DNA from: TMP-86 sp031394735
GTDB lineage: Bacteria > Pseudomonadota > Gammaproteobacteria > Steroidobacterales > Steroidobacteraceae
Reading direction: 5' to 3'
Length of the DNA stretch: 23,601 nucleotides
Assembly: GCA_031394735.1 (NCBI GenBank)
Contig: JANMXI010000282.1
Coordinates: forward strand, 1-23,601
How positions within the stretch are numbered: the first letter of the stretch is position 1; every line of letters starts with the position of its first letter. The notes beneath the pieces were generated by a model that had not been told where the DNA came from, made no database searches, and was given only the letters and a program-made list of their open reading frames with translations. A program made the translations under genes and the position numbers. This document shows positions 1 through 7,623 of the stretch, piece by piece.

Positions 1-172
1 CCCGATGTTCCCCTGCCACACACTGATGCACGGCAGCAACAAATTCGGTCTCGCCAGCCTCATGAATCTGGATCAACTGCCGCCCACCGGTGCGGTGGTG
101 ATTGCGCCGCCGCTGAAGATCGTGAACGGCTCGGGCAGCCCGTTGCGGGTTCTGGCGCTGGTTCCTGGCTGA
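1..172 (+). CDS. Cyclase family protein (kynurenine formamidase/isatin hydrolase superfamily), C-terminal end only
   Basis: Only the last 56 codons are in the window; the reading frame starts at base 2 and the TGA stop is at 170-172. The segment reads NLDQLPPTGAVVIAPPLKI and then GSGSP-RVLALV. From memory this is the typical C-terminus of the metal-dependent cyclase family (PF04199), which includes kynurenine formamidase KynB and isatin hydrolase. The metal-binding HxGTHxD motif would lie upstream, outside the window, so the substrate cannot be read. It points toward the MarR gene, with 14 bases between the stops. It may supply an aromatic amine or 2-oxoacid to the iorAB and aminobenzoyl-CoA genes that follow, which is an inference from position. 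The family call is fairly firm; the function within the family is open. Confidence 0.72.
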   Translation, partial: PMFPCHTLMHGSNKFGLASLMNLDQLPPTGAVVIAPPLKIVNGSGSPLRVLALVPG

Positions 173-197
173 AAAATCAGCGCCTGCTAGGCGCTGA
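172..197 (-). terminator. Rho-independent terminator overlapping the stop codon of the first MarR gene
   Basis: A perfect 8-bp stem, TCAGCGCC (177-184) and GGCGCTGA (190-197), closes a 5-nt loop, TGCTA. On the minus strand it is followed directly by five T (the A-run at 172-176). The MarR stop codon (187-189) lies in the loop and arm, so the terminator is built into the end of the gene. In the plus direction the stem is followed only by AATT, so termination of the upstream cyclase gene would be weaker. Confidence 0.75.
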
Positions 198-693
198 AAT
201 TGAGATTGGCAAACGCTCGACGCAGCAATGCGTTGAGCGTTTGTATTTCAGGGGCAGAGAAATCGTGAAACGCCAGCCGGTAAATGCGGCTGGCGCACTC
301 GCGCACCCGTTCCACCGCCGCATGACCCTTGTCGGTCAGTGTCACATCAGTTTTGCGCCCGTCCGTCTTGCGGCTGGCGAGGCGTACCAACCCCTGCTTC
401 TCCAAGCGTTGCACCACGCGGGTGACGGTGGAGAGCTGTATGACCGCGCGTTCGGCGATTTCCGAGACGCTGCTGGGGTTTTGCTCGCGCAGGATCATTA
501 GTGCGCGCCACCGCGGGATGTCCATGCCCACCGACTTCAGGATGCGCTGCATGTCGATCGCGTAGCGGCCGCTGGTGCGGGCGATCAGATAAAACGGCGA
601 GTCATCCAGGATGAATCGTTCGTAGGCCGGATCCCCGAGTCGCTTGGCGTCGCGTGTCGCGCGCGTCCGTTTGGCGGTTGGTTTGGTTGGCAT
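187..693 (-). CDS. MarR family transcriptional regulator (divergent from iorAB)
   Basis: A 168-residue winged-helix regulator. The start was placed at the ATG 691-693 (MPTKPTAKRT), because the longer in-frame extension runs through the intergenic region and into iorA and has no regulator-like sequence. The basic N-terminal tail (residues 1-20) is followed by a dimerisation helix (DSPFYLIARTSGRYA), the HTH (SSVSEIAERAVIQLSTVTRVVQRLEKQGLV, approx. 74-103) and a wing with SRKTDGRKTD (108-116). This matches the usual MarR layout and length. MarR proteins of aromatic catabolism often repress divergent operons and release DNA on binding the aromatic acid or its CoA ester. Its position suggests control of iorAB, probably through the palindrome at 755-764. 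The ligand is unknown. Confidence 0.88.
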   Translation of the reverse strand: MPTKPTAKRTRATRDAKRLGDPAYERFILDDSPFYLIARTSGRYAIDMQRILKSVGMDIPRWRALMILREQNPSSVSEIAERAVIQLSTVTRVVQRLEKQGLVRLASRKTDGRKTDVTLTDKGHAAVERVRECASRIYRLAFHDFSAPEIQTLNALLRRAFANLNFSA

Positions 694-747
694 CTGCTCA
701 TACTGACATTTTTTGCGGCGCGCGCAAACTCCGGTCTTGCGGATTAC

Positions 748-775
748 TTGACTTTTCACGTGAATATCATAGGGT
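748..775 (+). promoter_or_regulatory. Candidate iorA promoter
   Basis: TTGACT (748-753) and TAGGGT (770-775) are separated by 16 bp, about 30 bases ahead of the iorA GTG. The -35 is good and the -10 is mediocre. On the opposite strand TATGAT (771-766), with a weak -35 (TTATTA, 794-789) 17 bp away, could serve the MarR gene, so the two promoters may overlap. Confidence 0.4.
755..764. promoter_or_regulatory. Perfect 10-bp palindrome, candidate MarR operator
   Basis: TTCACGTGAA is fully self-complementary and sits in the only 111-bp spacer between the divergent MarR gene and iorA, between the proposed -35 and -10 of iorA. MarR dimers usually bind such symmetric sites. A bound dimer here would block polymerase in both directions. 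Assignment is by position and symmetry only. Confidence 0.4.
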
Positions 776-804
776 AGAGCCGCACGTTTAATAAGGGGTC
801 CGCC

Positions 805-2934
805 GTGGCTGAGCGCTCGTTTGCAAAAGAGGTTCAATCCCTGCGGCTGCCCGAGGGCGCGCTGTTCGAGGGTGAGGGCATTCTTGCCGTCACCAAGGCG
901 CTGCTGCAGTCCGGCGTCGGCTATGTGGGCGGGTATCAGGGCGCGCCGGTGTCGCATCTGATGGACGTGCTCGCAGATGCCAACGACATCCTGTCCGAAC
1001 TGGGTGTGCGCTTCGAGTCCTCCGCCAGTGAAGCCACCGCGGCGGCCATGCTCGCCGCCTCGGTCAATTACCCGATTCGCGGCGCCGTCACCTGGAAGTC
1101 GACGGTGGGCACCAATGTCGCCTCCGATGCACTGTCGAACCTGGCCTCGGCCGGCGTCATCGGCGGCGCGCTCATCGTGCTGGGTGAGGACTATGGCGAA
1201 GGCGCCAGCATCATGCAGGAGCGCACGCACGCGTTTGCGATGAAGTCGCAGATGTGGCTGCTAGACCCACGTCCGAATCTACCTTGCATCGTTCAAGCGG
1301 TGGAGCAGGGCTTCGAGTTGTCGGAAGCGAGCAATACGCCGGTCATGCTCATGCTGCGCATCCGCGCTTGTCACGTGGTGGGGCGCTTCACGGCCAAGGC
1401 CAATCGTCGGCCACCGTTCACGCTGCAGCAGGCGATGGACCATCCCAGCCGCACCTTCGACAAGATTATTCTGCCGCCGTCCACCTATGCGCAGGAACGC
1501 GCCAAGATCGAACAGCGTTGGCCTGCGGCCGTGAAGTATATTCGCGAGCGGCAATTGAACGAATTTTTTGCGACCGGCGAAGCCGACGTCGGGATCGTCC
1601 TGCAAGGAGGCTTGTACAACACCGTCCTGCGTTCGCTCGAGCGCTTGGGCTTGGCGGATGTGTTCGGCAAGTCGAAGATTCCCCTGTATGTCCTGAATGT
1701 CACCTATCCCCTCATTCCGGAAGAGTTTGTGCAGTTCGCGCATGGCAAGCGCGCCATCCTCATCGTCGAGGAAGGGCAGCCGGAGTTCATCGAGCAGGCC
1801 GCCAGCCTGTTCCTGCGTCAGGCGGACGTGCAGACGCGCATCGTGGGCAAGGGCCCGTTGCCGCTCGCCGGTGAGTACACGGGCGCGGTGGTGCTGGCGG
1901 GTTTGCGCAAATTTCTCGCCGATTACGGTTATCTGCCCGAACAGATGAAGCCTTTGCTGCCGGCGTCGGCGCTGGCCTCTGCGCCGGCCGCGATGCCCGT
2001 TGCCAATGTGCCGATACGCCCGTCGGGCTTGTGCACCGGCTGTCCCGAACGTCCGCTGTTTGCCTCCATGAAACTGGTGGCGCGCGAGCTGGGTCCCATG
2101 CAGGTCAGCGCCGACATCGGTTGCCATTCCTTCGCCACTTTGCCGCCGTTCGATATCGGTGGCAGCATCATGGGCTACGGTCTGGGCGCCGCGGGCGGCG
2201 CGTCTTTCAACATGCCCAACAAGCGCCGCGCGCTGTCCATGATGGGCGACGGTGGTTTCTGGCATAACGGACTCACCAGCGGCATCGGCAATGCCGTGTT
2301 CAACCGCCACGACGGCGTCACCATCATCGTCGACAACGGTTATTCCGCGGCCACCGGCGGCCAGTACATTCCTTCGTCGACGGCGGAGATCAAAGGCCGC
2401 CGCGCCAAGAACCGCATCGAGACCGCGGTCCGCGGCGTCGGGGTGGAGTGGGTGCGCACCATTCGCACCTACGACATGAAGCAGACCATGGCGGTGTTGA
2501 AGGACGCGCTGCAGACCAGTTTCCTCGGTCCCAAGATCATCATCGCGGAAGGTGAGTGCCAGTTGAACCGGCAGCGGCGCATTGCGCCTGCCATCAAGAA
2601 AAGGGTGGGTGAGGGCAAGCGCGTCGTGCGCCAACGTTTTGGAATCGATTCGGATGTGTGCACCGGCGATCATTCCTGCGTGCGTCTGTCGGGTTGCCCC
2701 TCACTGACCATCAAGACGCATCCGGACCCATTGCGCCGCGATCCGGTCGCGCATGTCGACAATAGTTGCGTGGGCTGTGGCGTGTGCGGCGAAGTGGCGC
2801 ATGCGGCTGTGTTGTGTCCGTCGTTTTATCGCGCCGATGTCATCGTCAATCCCAGCGCCTGGGACCGCATTGTGCATCGATTCCGCACAGCCGTGATCCG
2901 GCTGCTGAGCGGCCCCGCTGCGAACCAGGCCTGA
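805..2934 (+). CDS. iorA: Indolepyruvate ferredoxin oxidoreductase alpha subunit-like, TPP-dependent
   Basis: A 709-residue homologue of IorA, the thiamine diphosphate subunit that oxidatively decarboxylates aryl 2-oxoacids to acyl-CoA with ferredoxin as acceptor. The GTG start at 805 is supported by AAGGGG at 793-798. Residues approx. 20-190 match the pyruvate-binding domain (GYVGGYQGAPVSHLMD). A TPP-binding GDG starts at residue 481 and pairs with the DNGY stretch at 510-513. The C-terminus carries cysteines at 619, 625 and 631, then C655-x2-C-x2-C661 with C671, an iron-sulphur domain. It is followed after 4 bases by iorB. No ferredoxin gene is nearby. In this setting the substrate may be an aryl glyoxylate or aryl pyruvate feeding the aminobenzoyl-CoA enzyme downstream (inference). 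Confidence 0.92.
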   Translation: MAERSFAKEVQSLRLPEGALFEGEGILAVTKALLQSGVGYVGGYQGAPVSHLMDVLADANDILSELGVRFESSASEATAAAMLAASVNYPIRGAVTWKSTVGTNVASDALSNLASAGVIGGALIVLGEDYGEGASIMQERTHAFAMKSQMWLLDPRPNLPCIVQAVEQGFELSEASNTPVMLMLRIRACHVVGRFTAKANRRPPFTLQQAMDHPSRTFDKIILPPSTYAQERAKIEQRWPAAVKYIRERQLNEFFATGEADVGIVLQGGLYNTVLRSLERLGLADVFGKSKIPLYVLNVTYPLIPEEFVQFAHGKRAILIVEEGQPEFIEQAASLFLRQADVQTRIVGKGPLPLAGEYTGAVVLAGLRKFLADYGYLPEQMKPLLPASALASAPAAMPVANVPIRPSGLCTGCPERPLFASMKLVARELGPMQVSADIGCHSFATLPPFDIGGSIMGYGLGAAGGASFNMPNKRRALSMMGDGGFWHNGLTSGIGNAVFNRHDGVTIIVDNGYSAATGGQYIPSSTAEIKGRRAKNRIETAVRGVGVEWVRTIRTYDMKQTMAVLKDALQTSFLGPKIIIAEGECQLNRQRRIAPAIKKRVGEGKRVVRQRFGIDSDVCTGDHSCVRLSGCPSLTIKTHPDPLRRDPVAHVDNSCVGCGVCGEVAHAAVLCPSFYRADVIVNPSAWDRIVHRFRTAVIRLLSGPAANQA

Positions 2935-2938
2935 CACC

Positions 2939-4480
2939 ATGAACATCACGGCGAATCCCGTTCGACCCATCACTTTGTCCATCGCGGCGTTAGGCGGCCA
3001 GGGCGGCGGTGTGATTACCGATTGGCTGGTGCTCGCTGCTCGCCGCGCCGGCTACTTGGTGCAGGCCACGTCGGTTCCCGGCGTGGCACAACGCACCGGC
3101 GCCACCATCTATTACCTGGAGTTTTTCCCGCACAGCGCGCTCGGCGCCGATGGTCGCGAGCCGATCCTGGCGTTGATGCCGGGTCCGGGCGATGTCGACA
3201 TCGTGGTCGCCTCGGAATGGGTCGAGGTGGGGCGGGCCATCAATCGCGGGCTGGTGACACCGGACCGCACCACGTTGATCGCCTCCACGCATCGCGACTA
3301 CACCATCGGCGAAAAGATGGCGTTGGGCGACGGTCGTGCGAATTCTGAAGGCATCCTGGCCGCGGCGTCCAAAGCGGCGGCCAAGCTCATCGCCTTCGAC
3401 ATGGCGGCCCTTGCGGAAAGCTCCGGCGGTCGCATCAGTGCCGTCATCTTCGGCGCCATCGCGGGCGCTGGCGTGCTCCCCTGGACGCTGGAACATTTCC
3501 ACGCGGCCATACGCGAGTCCGGCATCGGCGTGGAGCCCAGTCTGGCCGCTTTTGAGGTCGGTCGACAGGCGGCGATCGCCGCAAGCAGCGGAGGCTCCGC
3601 GGCAGTTGCTGTGGTGAGCGGCGTCGCGGAGTCGACCGCAACATTCGCCGGCGCGCTGCCCGATGCGCTTCGCCAGCGGATCACCGAAAAATTTCCCATC
3701 GGGTTGCGCAGTCTTCTGCAACGCGCAGCCGCTCGCCTGCTGGACTATCAGGACGCGGACTACGCGTCGCAGTATCTGGACCGCGTGGCGCAGATGCTCG
3801 CTCTGGAGCCAGAAGGAAGCAGCGCGACGCAGTTGACGATGGTGACGGCGCGGTCACTGGTCTTGTGGATGAGTTTCGAGGACGTCATCCGCGTCGCGCA
3901 GGTTAAGACGCGCGCCGGCCGGCCGGAGCAGATCCGCAAGGAAGTTCGCGCCAATCCGGGCGAACTGGTGCGCGTAAGCGAGTTCGTCAAGCCACGCGTC
4001 GAAGAGATTTGCGCAACGCTGCCTGCCGGCATCGGCCGGCGCATACTGGCATCGAAGCGGACGTCGCGCCTGCTGTCGAATTTCACCGGTGGCCGTCAGA
4101 TCTCCACGTCCAGCATCGGCGGGTTTGCATTGCTGCGCGGCGTTGCGTCCCTGCGGCGCTTCCGTCGCGCAACGTTGCGTTTCAAAACCGAGAATGAACG
4201 CATCGACCATTGGTTGCAGCAGATCCGCGGCCTCGCCACGGTGGACTATGCGCTGGCGGTGGAAATTGCCGAATGCCAGAACCTGGTCAAGGGTTATGGC
4301 GATACGCATGAGCGAGGGTGGCGATCTTTTTCGGAAATCTGCGCACTCGCCACGGCGTTGGCCGGGTCGGGACGGGGTGCGCAGCAGGTGAAACTCCTGC
4401 GCGAGGCGGCATTGGCCGACGATAGCGGGGTGAAGCTGGGACAAGCCGTTGCGGCCATGAAGCTGTCCGCTGCCGCCTGA
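2939..4480 (+). CDS. iorB: Indolepyruvate oxidoreductase beta subunit family protein with C-terminal extension
   Basis: 513 residues, about twice the length of the classical IorB (approx. 200). Residues approx. 12-205 are the gamma-type 2-oxoacid oxidoreductase domain, with the diagnostic ALGGQGGGVITDWLVLAARRAG near the N-terminus and VPGVAQRTGATIYYLE after it. Residues approx. 240-505 form an Arg/Ala-rich helical region that matches my memory of the DUF6537 extension seen in aerobic proteobacterial IorB proteins. The ATG at 2939 lies 4 bases after the iorA stop, so the two are co-translated. A 5-bp GC hairpin (4473-4486) spans the stop codon but has no T-tract. The complex is cytoplasmic. 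The role of the extension is unknown. Confidence 0.88.
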   Translation: MNITANPVRPITLSIAALGGQGGGVITDWLVLAARRAGYLVQATSVPGVAQRTGATIYYLEFFPHSALGADGREPILALMPGPGDVDIVVASEWVEVGRAINRGLVTPDRTTLIASTHRDYTIGEKMALGDGRANSEGILAAASKAAAKLIAFDMAALAESSGGRISAVIFGAIAGAGVLPWTLEHFHAAIRESGIGVEPSLAAFEVGRQAAIAASSGGSAAVAVVSGVAESTATFAGALPDALRQRITEKFPIGLRSLLQRAAARLLDYQDADYASQYLDRVAQMLALEPEGSSATQLTMVTARSLVLWMSFEDVIRVAQVKTRAGRPEQIRKEVRANPGELVRVSEFVKPRVEEICATLPAGIGRRILASKRTSRLLSNFTGGRQISTSSIGGFALLRGVASLRRFRRATLRFKTENERIDHWLQQIRGLATVDYALAVEIAECQNLVKGYGDTHERGWRSFSEICALATALAGSGRGAQQVKLLREAALADDSGVKLGQAVAAMKLSAAA

Positions 4481-4492
4481 CGGCGGGTGCGG

Positions 4493-4522
4493 TGACGGGG
4501 TGGAATTGCGGGCCAATATACT
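4493..4522 (+). promoter_or_regulatory. Candidate promoter for the aminobenzoyl-CoA operon
   Basis: TATACT (4517-4522) is a good -10, with TGACGG (4493-4498) as a fair -35 at 18-bp spacing. It lies in the 78-bp gap after iorB, the only substantial gap in the plus-strand catabolic run. The large flavoprotein gene could therefore be transcribed independently of iorAB. Confidence 0.4.
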
Positions 4523-4539
4523 TTAGACTTCAAATATTG
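4514..4539. promoter_or_regulatory. Inverted repeat over the -10, candidate operator
   Basis: CAATAT (4514-4519) and ATATTG (4534-4539) form a 6-bp inverted repeat with a 14-bp centre, overlapping the proposed -10 and transcription start. ACATGT (4540-4545) directly follows and is itself palindromic. This AT-rich patch in GC-rich DNA is a plausible site for the MarR protein encoded three genes downstream in the same operon. Confidence 0.35.
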
Positions 4540-4558
4540 ACATGTAGGTTATTGCCCT

Positions 4559-6841
4559 ATGAAGCGAATCATATGCATGGGCGGCGGCCCGGCCGGCCTG
4601 TATTCCGCCATCCTGTTCAAAAAGGCTCTGCCGCTGGCGCGCGTCGAGGTCTTCGAACGCAATCAGCCCGACGACACCTTTGGTTGGGGCGTGGTGTTTT
4701 CCGACAAGACCATGGGCAATTTCCAGGTGGCGGATGCGCCCAGCCATCAGCGCATCGTCGAGGAGTTCCATCATTGGGATGACATCGACGTCCATTTCAA
4801 GGGGCAGATGGTGCGCAGTGGCGGCCACGGTTTCGCCGGCATTGCGCGCAAGAAACTGCTCAACATTTTGCAGGAGCGCGCCGCGGCGTTGGGCGTGCAG
4901 CAATCCTTTCAGACCGAACTCGAGGACGACGGCCAGTTCGACGATGCGGATCTCGTGGTGGTATCCGAGGGCGTCAACAGCAAAACCCGCGCCCGTCATG
5001 CGGCGGTGTTCGACCCGGACATCGACGTGCGCAAATGCCGGTTCATCTGGCTGGGTACCACGCAGAAATTCTCCGCCTTCACCTTTGCGTTCGAGAAGAC
5101 CGAGCACGGCTGGTTTCAGATCCACGCCTATCAGTTCAGCAAGGACCTCTCGACGGTCATCGTTGAGACGCGTGAGGAGACCTGGGCTGCTCATGGCCTG
5201 GACCGGGCCACCACCGACCAATCCATCGACTTTTGCCAGAAGCTGTTCGCGAAGTATCTGGACGGCGCGCCGCTCATTACCAACGCCAGGCATTTGCGCG
5301 GTTCGGCCTGGTTGAACTTCAATCGAGTGCTGTGCAAAAGCTGGCATGACGGCAAGCGGGTGCTCATCGGCGATGCGGCGCATACCGCGCATTTTTCGAT
5401 CGGGTCGGGCACCAAGCTTGCTATGGAAGATGCCATTTCGCTCAGCACTCACCTAAGCCACGCCAGTGACGTCGAAGCAGGGCTGGTGTCTTATCAGAGC
5501 GAGCGCAGTGTGGAGGCGCTGAAATTACAGAACTCTGCGCGCAATCGCATGGAGTGGTTCGAAAACATCGCGCGCTACGAAAATCTGGAACCGCTGCAGT
5601 TCACCTACAGTCTGCTCTCCGGCAGCCAGCGCATCGGTCACGCCAATCTGAAACTGCGCGATCCAACGTTCATCCAGCGCGTCGAACAGGATCTGGCGCT
5701 TCGCTGCCAGGCGCCTGAGCCGCGGCCTCCCATGTTTCTGCCATTCCGCTTGCGAGACATGCAATTGACCAATCGCGTGGTGGTGTCGCCCATGGCGCAA
5801 TACCGCGCGCGAGATGGCGTCCCGGGCGACTGGCATCTGGTGCACTACGGTGCGCGCGCCACCGGTGGCGCCGGTCTGTTGTTCACAGAAATGACCTGCA
5901 CGTCTGCCGATGCGCGCATCACGCCGGGTTGCACCGGCTTGTGGAATGAGGCGCAGGCGGCAGGGTGGCGTCGCATTGTGGATTTCGTGCATGCGGAGTC
6001 GGATGCGCGCATCTGTCTGCAGATCGGACACGCAGGACGCAAAGGGTCGACGCAACTGGGCTGGGAGCGTGCCGATCACCCACTGACGCAAGGCAACTGG
6101 CCGTTGTCGGCGCCATCGCCGCTGCCGTATCTACCCGGCGTCAGCCAGATACCCCAGGCACTGGACCGGTTGCGCATGCAGGTCATCATTCAAGAGTTCG
6201 TGAAGTCCGCCCAATTGGGTGCCAGCGCTGGATTCGACATGCTGGAACTGCACATGGCGCACGGCTATCTGCTGGCGAGCTTTCTGTCGCCGCTGACCAA
6301 TCAGCGTGAAGATGACTATGGCGGCAGTGTGGCGAATCGACTGCGCTTCCCGCTGGAGGTGCTGGCAGCGGTCCGCGCGGCATGGCCGGCGGGCAAGCCC
6401 TTGAGCGTGCGCATCTCGGCCAACGATTGGGCGCAAGGCGGCTTGAGCGAATCGGACCTGATTCAGATCGCGCGCGCGTTGGTGGCGGGCGGCGCCGACA
6501 TTCTGGACATCTCCTCCGGCCAGACAGTGCCGACGCAGAAGCCGGTGTATGGACGCATGTGGCAGACGCCATTCTCGGATCTGGTGCGCAATCTGCTGAA
6601 TATTCCCACCATTGCGGTCGGCAATATTTACGAAGCCGATCACGTGAACTCCATCGTGGCGGCGGGTCGCGCGGATTTGTGTGCGCTCGCGCGACCGCAT
6701 CTGGCGGATCCGTCGTGGACCCTGCAGCAGGCCGCTGCTCAAGGCTACGGGCGACAGCATTGGCCCGATCCCTACCGGTCCGCGAAGACTCAGTTGGAGC
6801 GCAATTTTGAACGCGCGGCGGCGCTGCTGGGACCGGTATGA
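4559..6841 (+). CDS. 2-aminobenzoyl-CoA monooxygenase/reductase-type (salicylyl-CoA 5-hydroxylase/oxidoreductase) bifunctional flavoprotein
   Basis: 760 residues in two domains. Residues 1-375 are an FAD aromatic hydroxylase: GGGPAG at 8-13 binds the dinucleotide and G271-D272 in GDAAHTAHFSIGSG is the second FAD motif. Residues approx. 390-735 are an old-yellow-enzyme TIM barrel with H491 in HAGRKG, the LHxAH pair H565/H568, and LSPLTNxRxDxYGG. This fusion is the architecture of 2-aminobenzoyl-CoA monooxygenase/reductase of Aromatoleum (Azoarcus) evansii, which hydroxylates the ring at C5 and reduces it to a non-aromatic 2-amino-5-oxocyclohexene-carboxyl-CoA. Related proteins act on salicylyl-CoA. 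The neighbouring RidA-like gene favours the amino substrate (inference). The Shine-Dalgarno ahead of the ATG is weak. The stop overlaps the next gene by 4 nt. Confidence 0.9.
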   Translation: MKRIICMGGGPAGLYSAILFKKALPLARVEVFERNQPDDTFGWGVVFSDKTMGNFQVADAPSHQRIVEEFHHWDDIDVHFKGQMVRSGGHGFAGIARKKLLNILQERAAALGVQQSFQTELEDDGQFDDADLVVVSEGVNSKTRARHAAVFDPDIDVRKCRFIWLGTTQKFSAFTFAFEKTEHGWFQIHAYQFSKDLSTVIVETREETWAAHGLDRATTDQSIDFCQKLFAKYLDGAPLITNARHLRGSAWLNFNRVLCKSWHDGKRVLIGDAAHTAHFSIGSGTKLAMEDAISLSTHLSHASDVEAGLVSYQSERSVEALKLQNSARNRMEWFENIARYENLEPLQFTYSLLSGSQRIGHANLKLRDPTFIQRVEQDLALRCQAPEPRPPMFLPFRLRDMQLTNRVVVSPMAQYRARDGVPGDWHLVHYGARATGGAGLLFTEMTCTSADARITPGCTGLWNEAQAAGWRRIVDFVHAESDARICLQIGHAGRKGSTQLGWERADHPLTQGNWPLSAPSPLPYLPGVSQIPQALDRLRMQVIIQEFVKSAQLGASAGFDMLELHMAHGYLLASFLSPLTNQREDDYGGSVANRLRFPLEVLAAVRAAWPAGKPLSVRISANDWAQGGLSESDLIQIARALVAGGADILDISSGQTVPTQKPVYGRMWQTPFSDLVRNLLNIPTIAVGNIYEADHVNSIVAAGRADLCALARPHLADPSWTLQQAAAQGYGRQHWPDPYRSAKTQLERNFERAAALLGPV

Positions 6842-7623
6842 ACGACGCGGCTGCCTTGCAGGGCCGGCATGTCCTGGTCACCGGCGCGGGCCGCGGCATC
6901 GGTGTCAGCATTGCGCGCCGGCTTGCAGCCTGTGGCGCGAGAGTGACATTGATGGGGCGCACGGCGTCCACGCTGGAATCGGTCGCCAACGAACTGCGGC
7001 TGGCGAATGTGCGCACACACTGCGCGGTGGCCGATGTCAGCCGGCGCGACGCCGTCGACGCCGCATTCGCCGGCGCGCGTGCCGCCTTGGGCGGCATCGA
7101 TCTGCTGATCAACAATGCGGGACAGGCGGGCAGTGCGCCGATCACCAAGCGTGATGATCAGCTGTGGAACGATCTGCTCGCGATCAATCTCAACGGCACG
7201 TATTTCTGCATCCAGGCGGCGCTGCCCGACATGATGAAGAACAACTTCGGCCGCATCGTCAACATTGCCAGCACCGCCGGCCTCACCGGTTATGCCTATG
7301 TCGCTGCCTACTGCGCCGCCAAGCACGGCGTGGTCGGATTGACGCGTGCAGTGGCGCGTGAGGTCGCCAGCCGCAACATCACCGTGAATGCTGTGTGCCC
7401 AGGCTATACCGACACCGATATCGTGCAGGATGCAGCCAAGAAGATCGCCGCCGTCACGGGCCGCAGTATCAGCGATGCGGTACAGGTGATGGCCAAGACC
7501 AATCCCCAGGGTCGTTTGATTCAGCCTGACGAGGTAGCCAACACCGTGGCCTGGCTTTGTATGCCGGGCAGCGAGTCGGTGACCGGGCAGAGCATCATCG
7601 TAGCCGGCGGAGAATTGATGTGA
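6838..7623 (+). CDS. SDR family oxidoreductase, probable 3-hydroxyacyl-CoA or alicyclic alcohol dehydrogenase
   Basis: 261 residues, a classical short-chain dehydrogenase. TGAGRGIG (15-22) binds NAD(P), NNAG is at 92-95, and the catalytic set is S145, Y158 and K162 (YxxxK). The C-terminal NPQGRLIQPDEVANTVAWLC and VTGQSIIVAGGE are typical of the FabG-like branch. It starts with an ATGA overlap with the large flavoprotein and ends in a GTGA overlap with the MarR gene, so it belongs to the same operon. A role in oxidising a ring hydroxyl or 3-hydroxyacyl-CoA intermediate after dearomatisation fits the context. The exact substrate cannot be read. Confidence 0.87.
   Translation: MNDAAALQGRHVLVTGAGRGIGVSIARRLAACGARVTLMGRTASTLESVANELRLANVRTHCAVADVSRRDAVDAAFAGARAALGGIDLLINNAGQAGSAPITKRDDQLWNDLLAINLNGTYFCIQAALPDMMKNNFGRIVNIASTAGLTGYAYVAAYCAAKHGVVGLTRAVAREVASRNITVNAVCPGYTDTDIVQDAAKKIAAVTGRSISDAVQVMAKTNPQGRLIQPDEVANTVAWLCMPGSESVTGQSIIVAGGELM

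Noticed and set aside
691..1230. N-terminal extension of the first MarR gene to 347 codons
   Set aside because: It would run through the intergenic promoter region and into iorA. The added residues look like antisense translation, and the MarR family start matches the ATG at 691-693.
1279..2673. Long minus-strand open frame (464 codons) opposite iorA
   Set aside because: It has no recognisable domain and is His/Arg/Gly-rich, the usual shadow of GC-rich codon bias. The plus-strand iorA is conserved over the whole stretch.
4473..4486. CCGCC/GGCGG hairpin at the iorB stop as a terminator
   Set aside because: Only a 5-bp stem with no T-tract; could as easily be GC-rich coincidence.
6186..7148. 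Minus-strand open frame of 320 codons across the flavoprotein/SDR junction
   Set aside because: Low-complexity Arg/Pro/Ser/Ala composition with no motifs; two well-conserved genes occupy the other strand.
7557..7619. Upstream ATG start for the second MarR
   Set aside because: It lies inside the SDR gene and has no ribosome binding site, whereas GTG 7620 has GGAG and the operon-style GTGA overlap.
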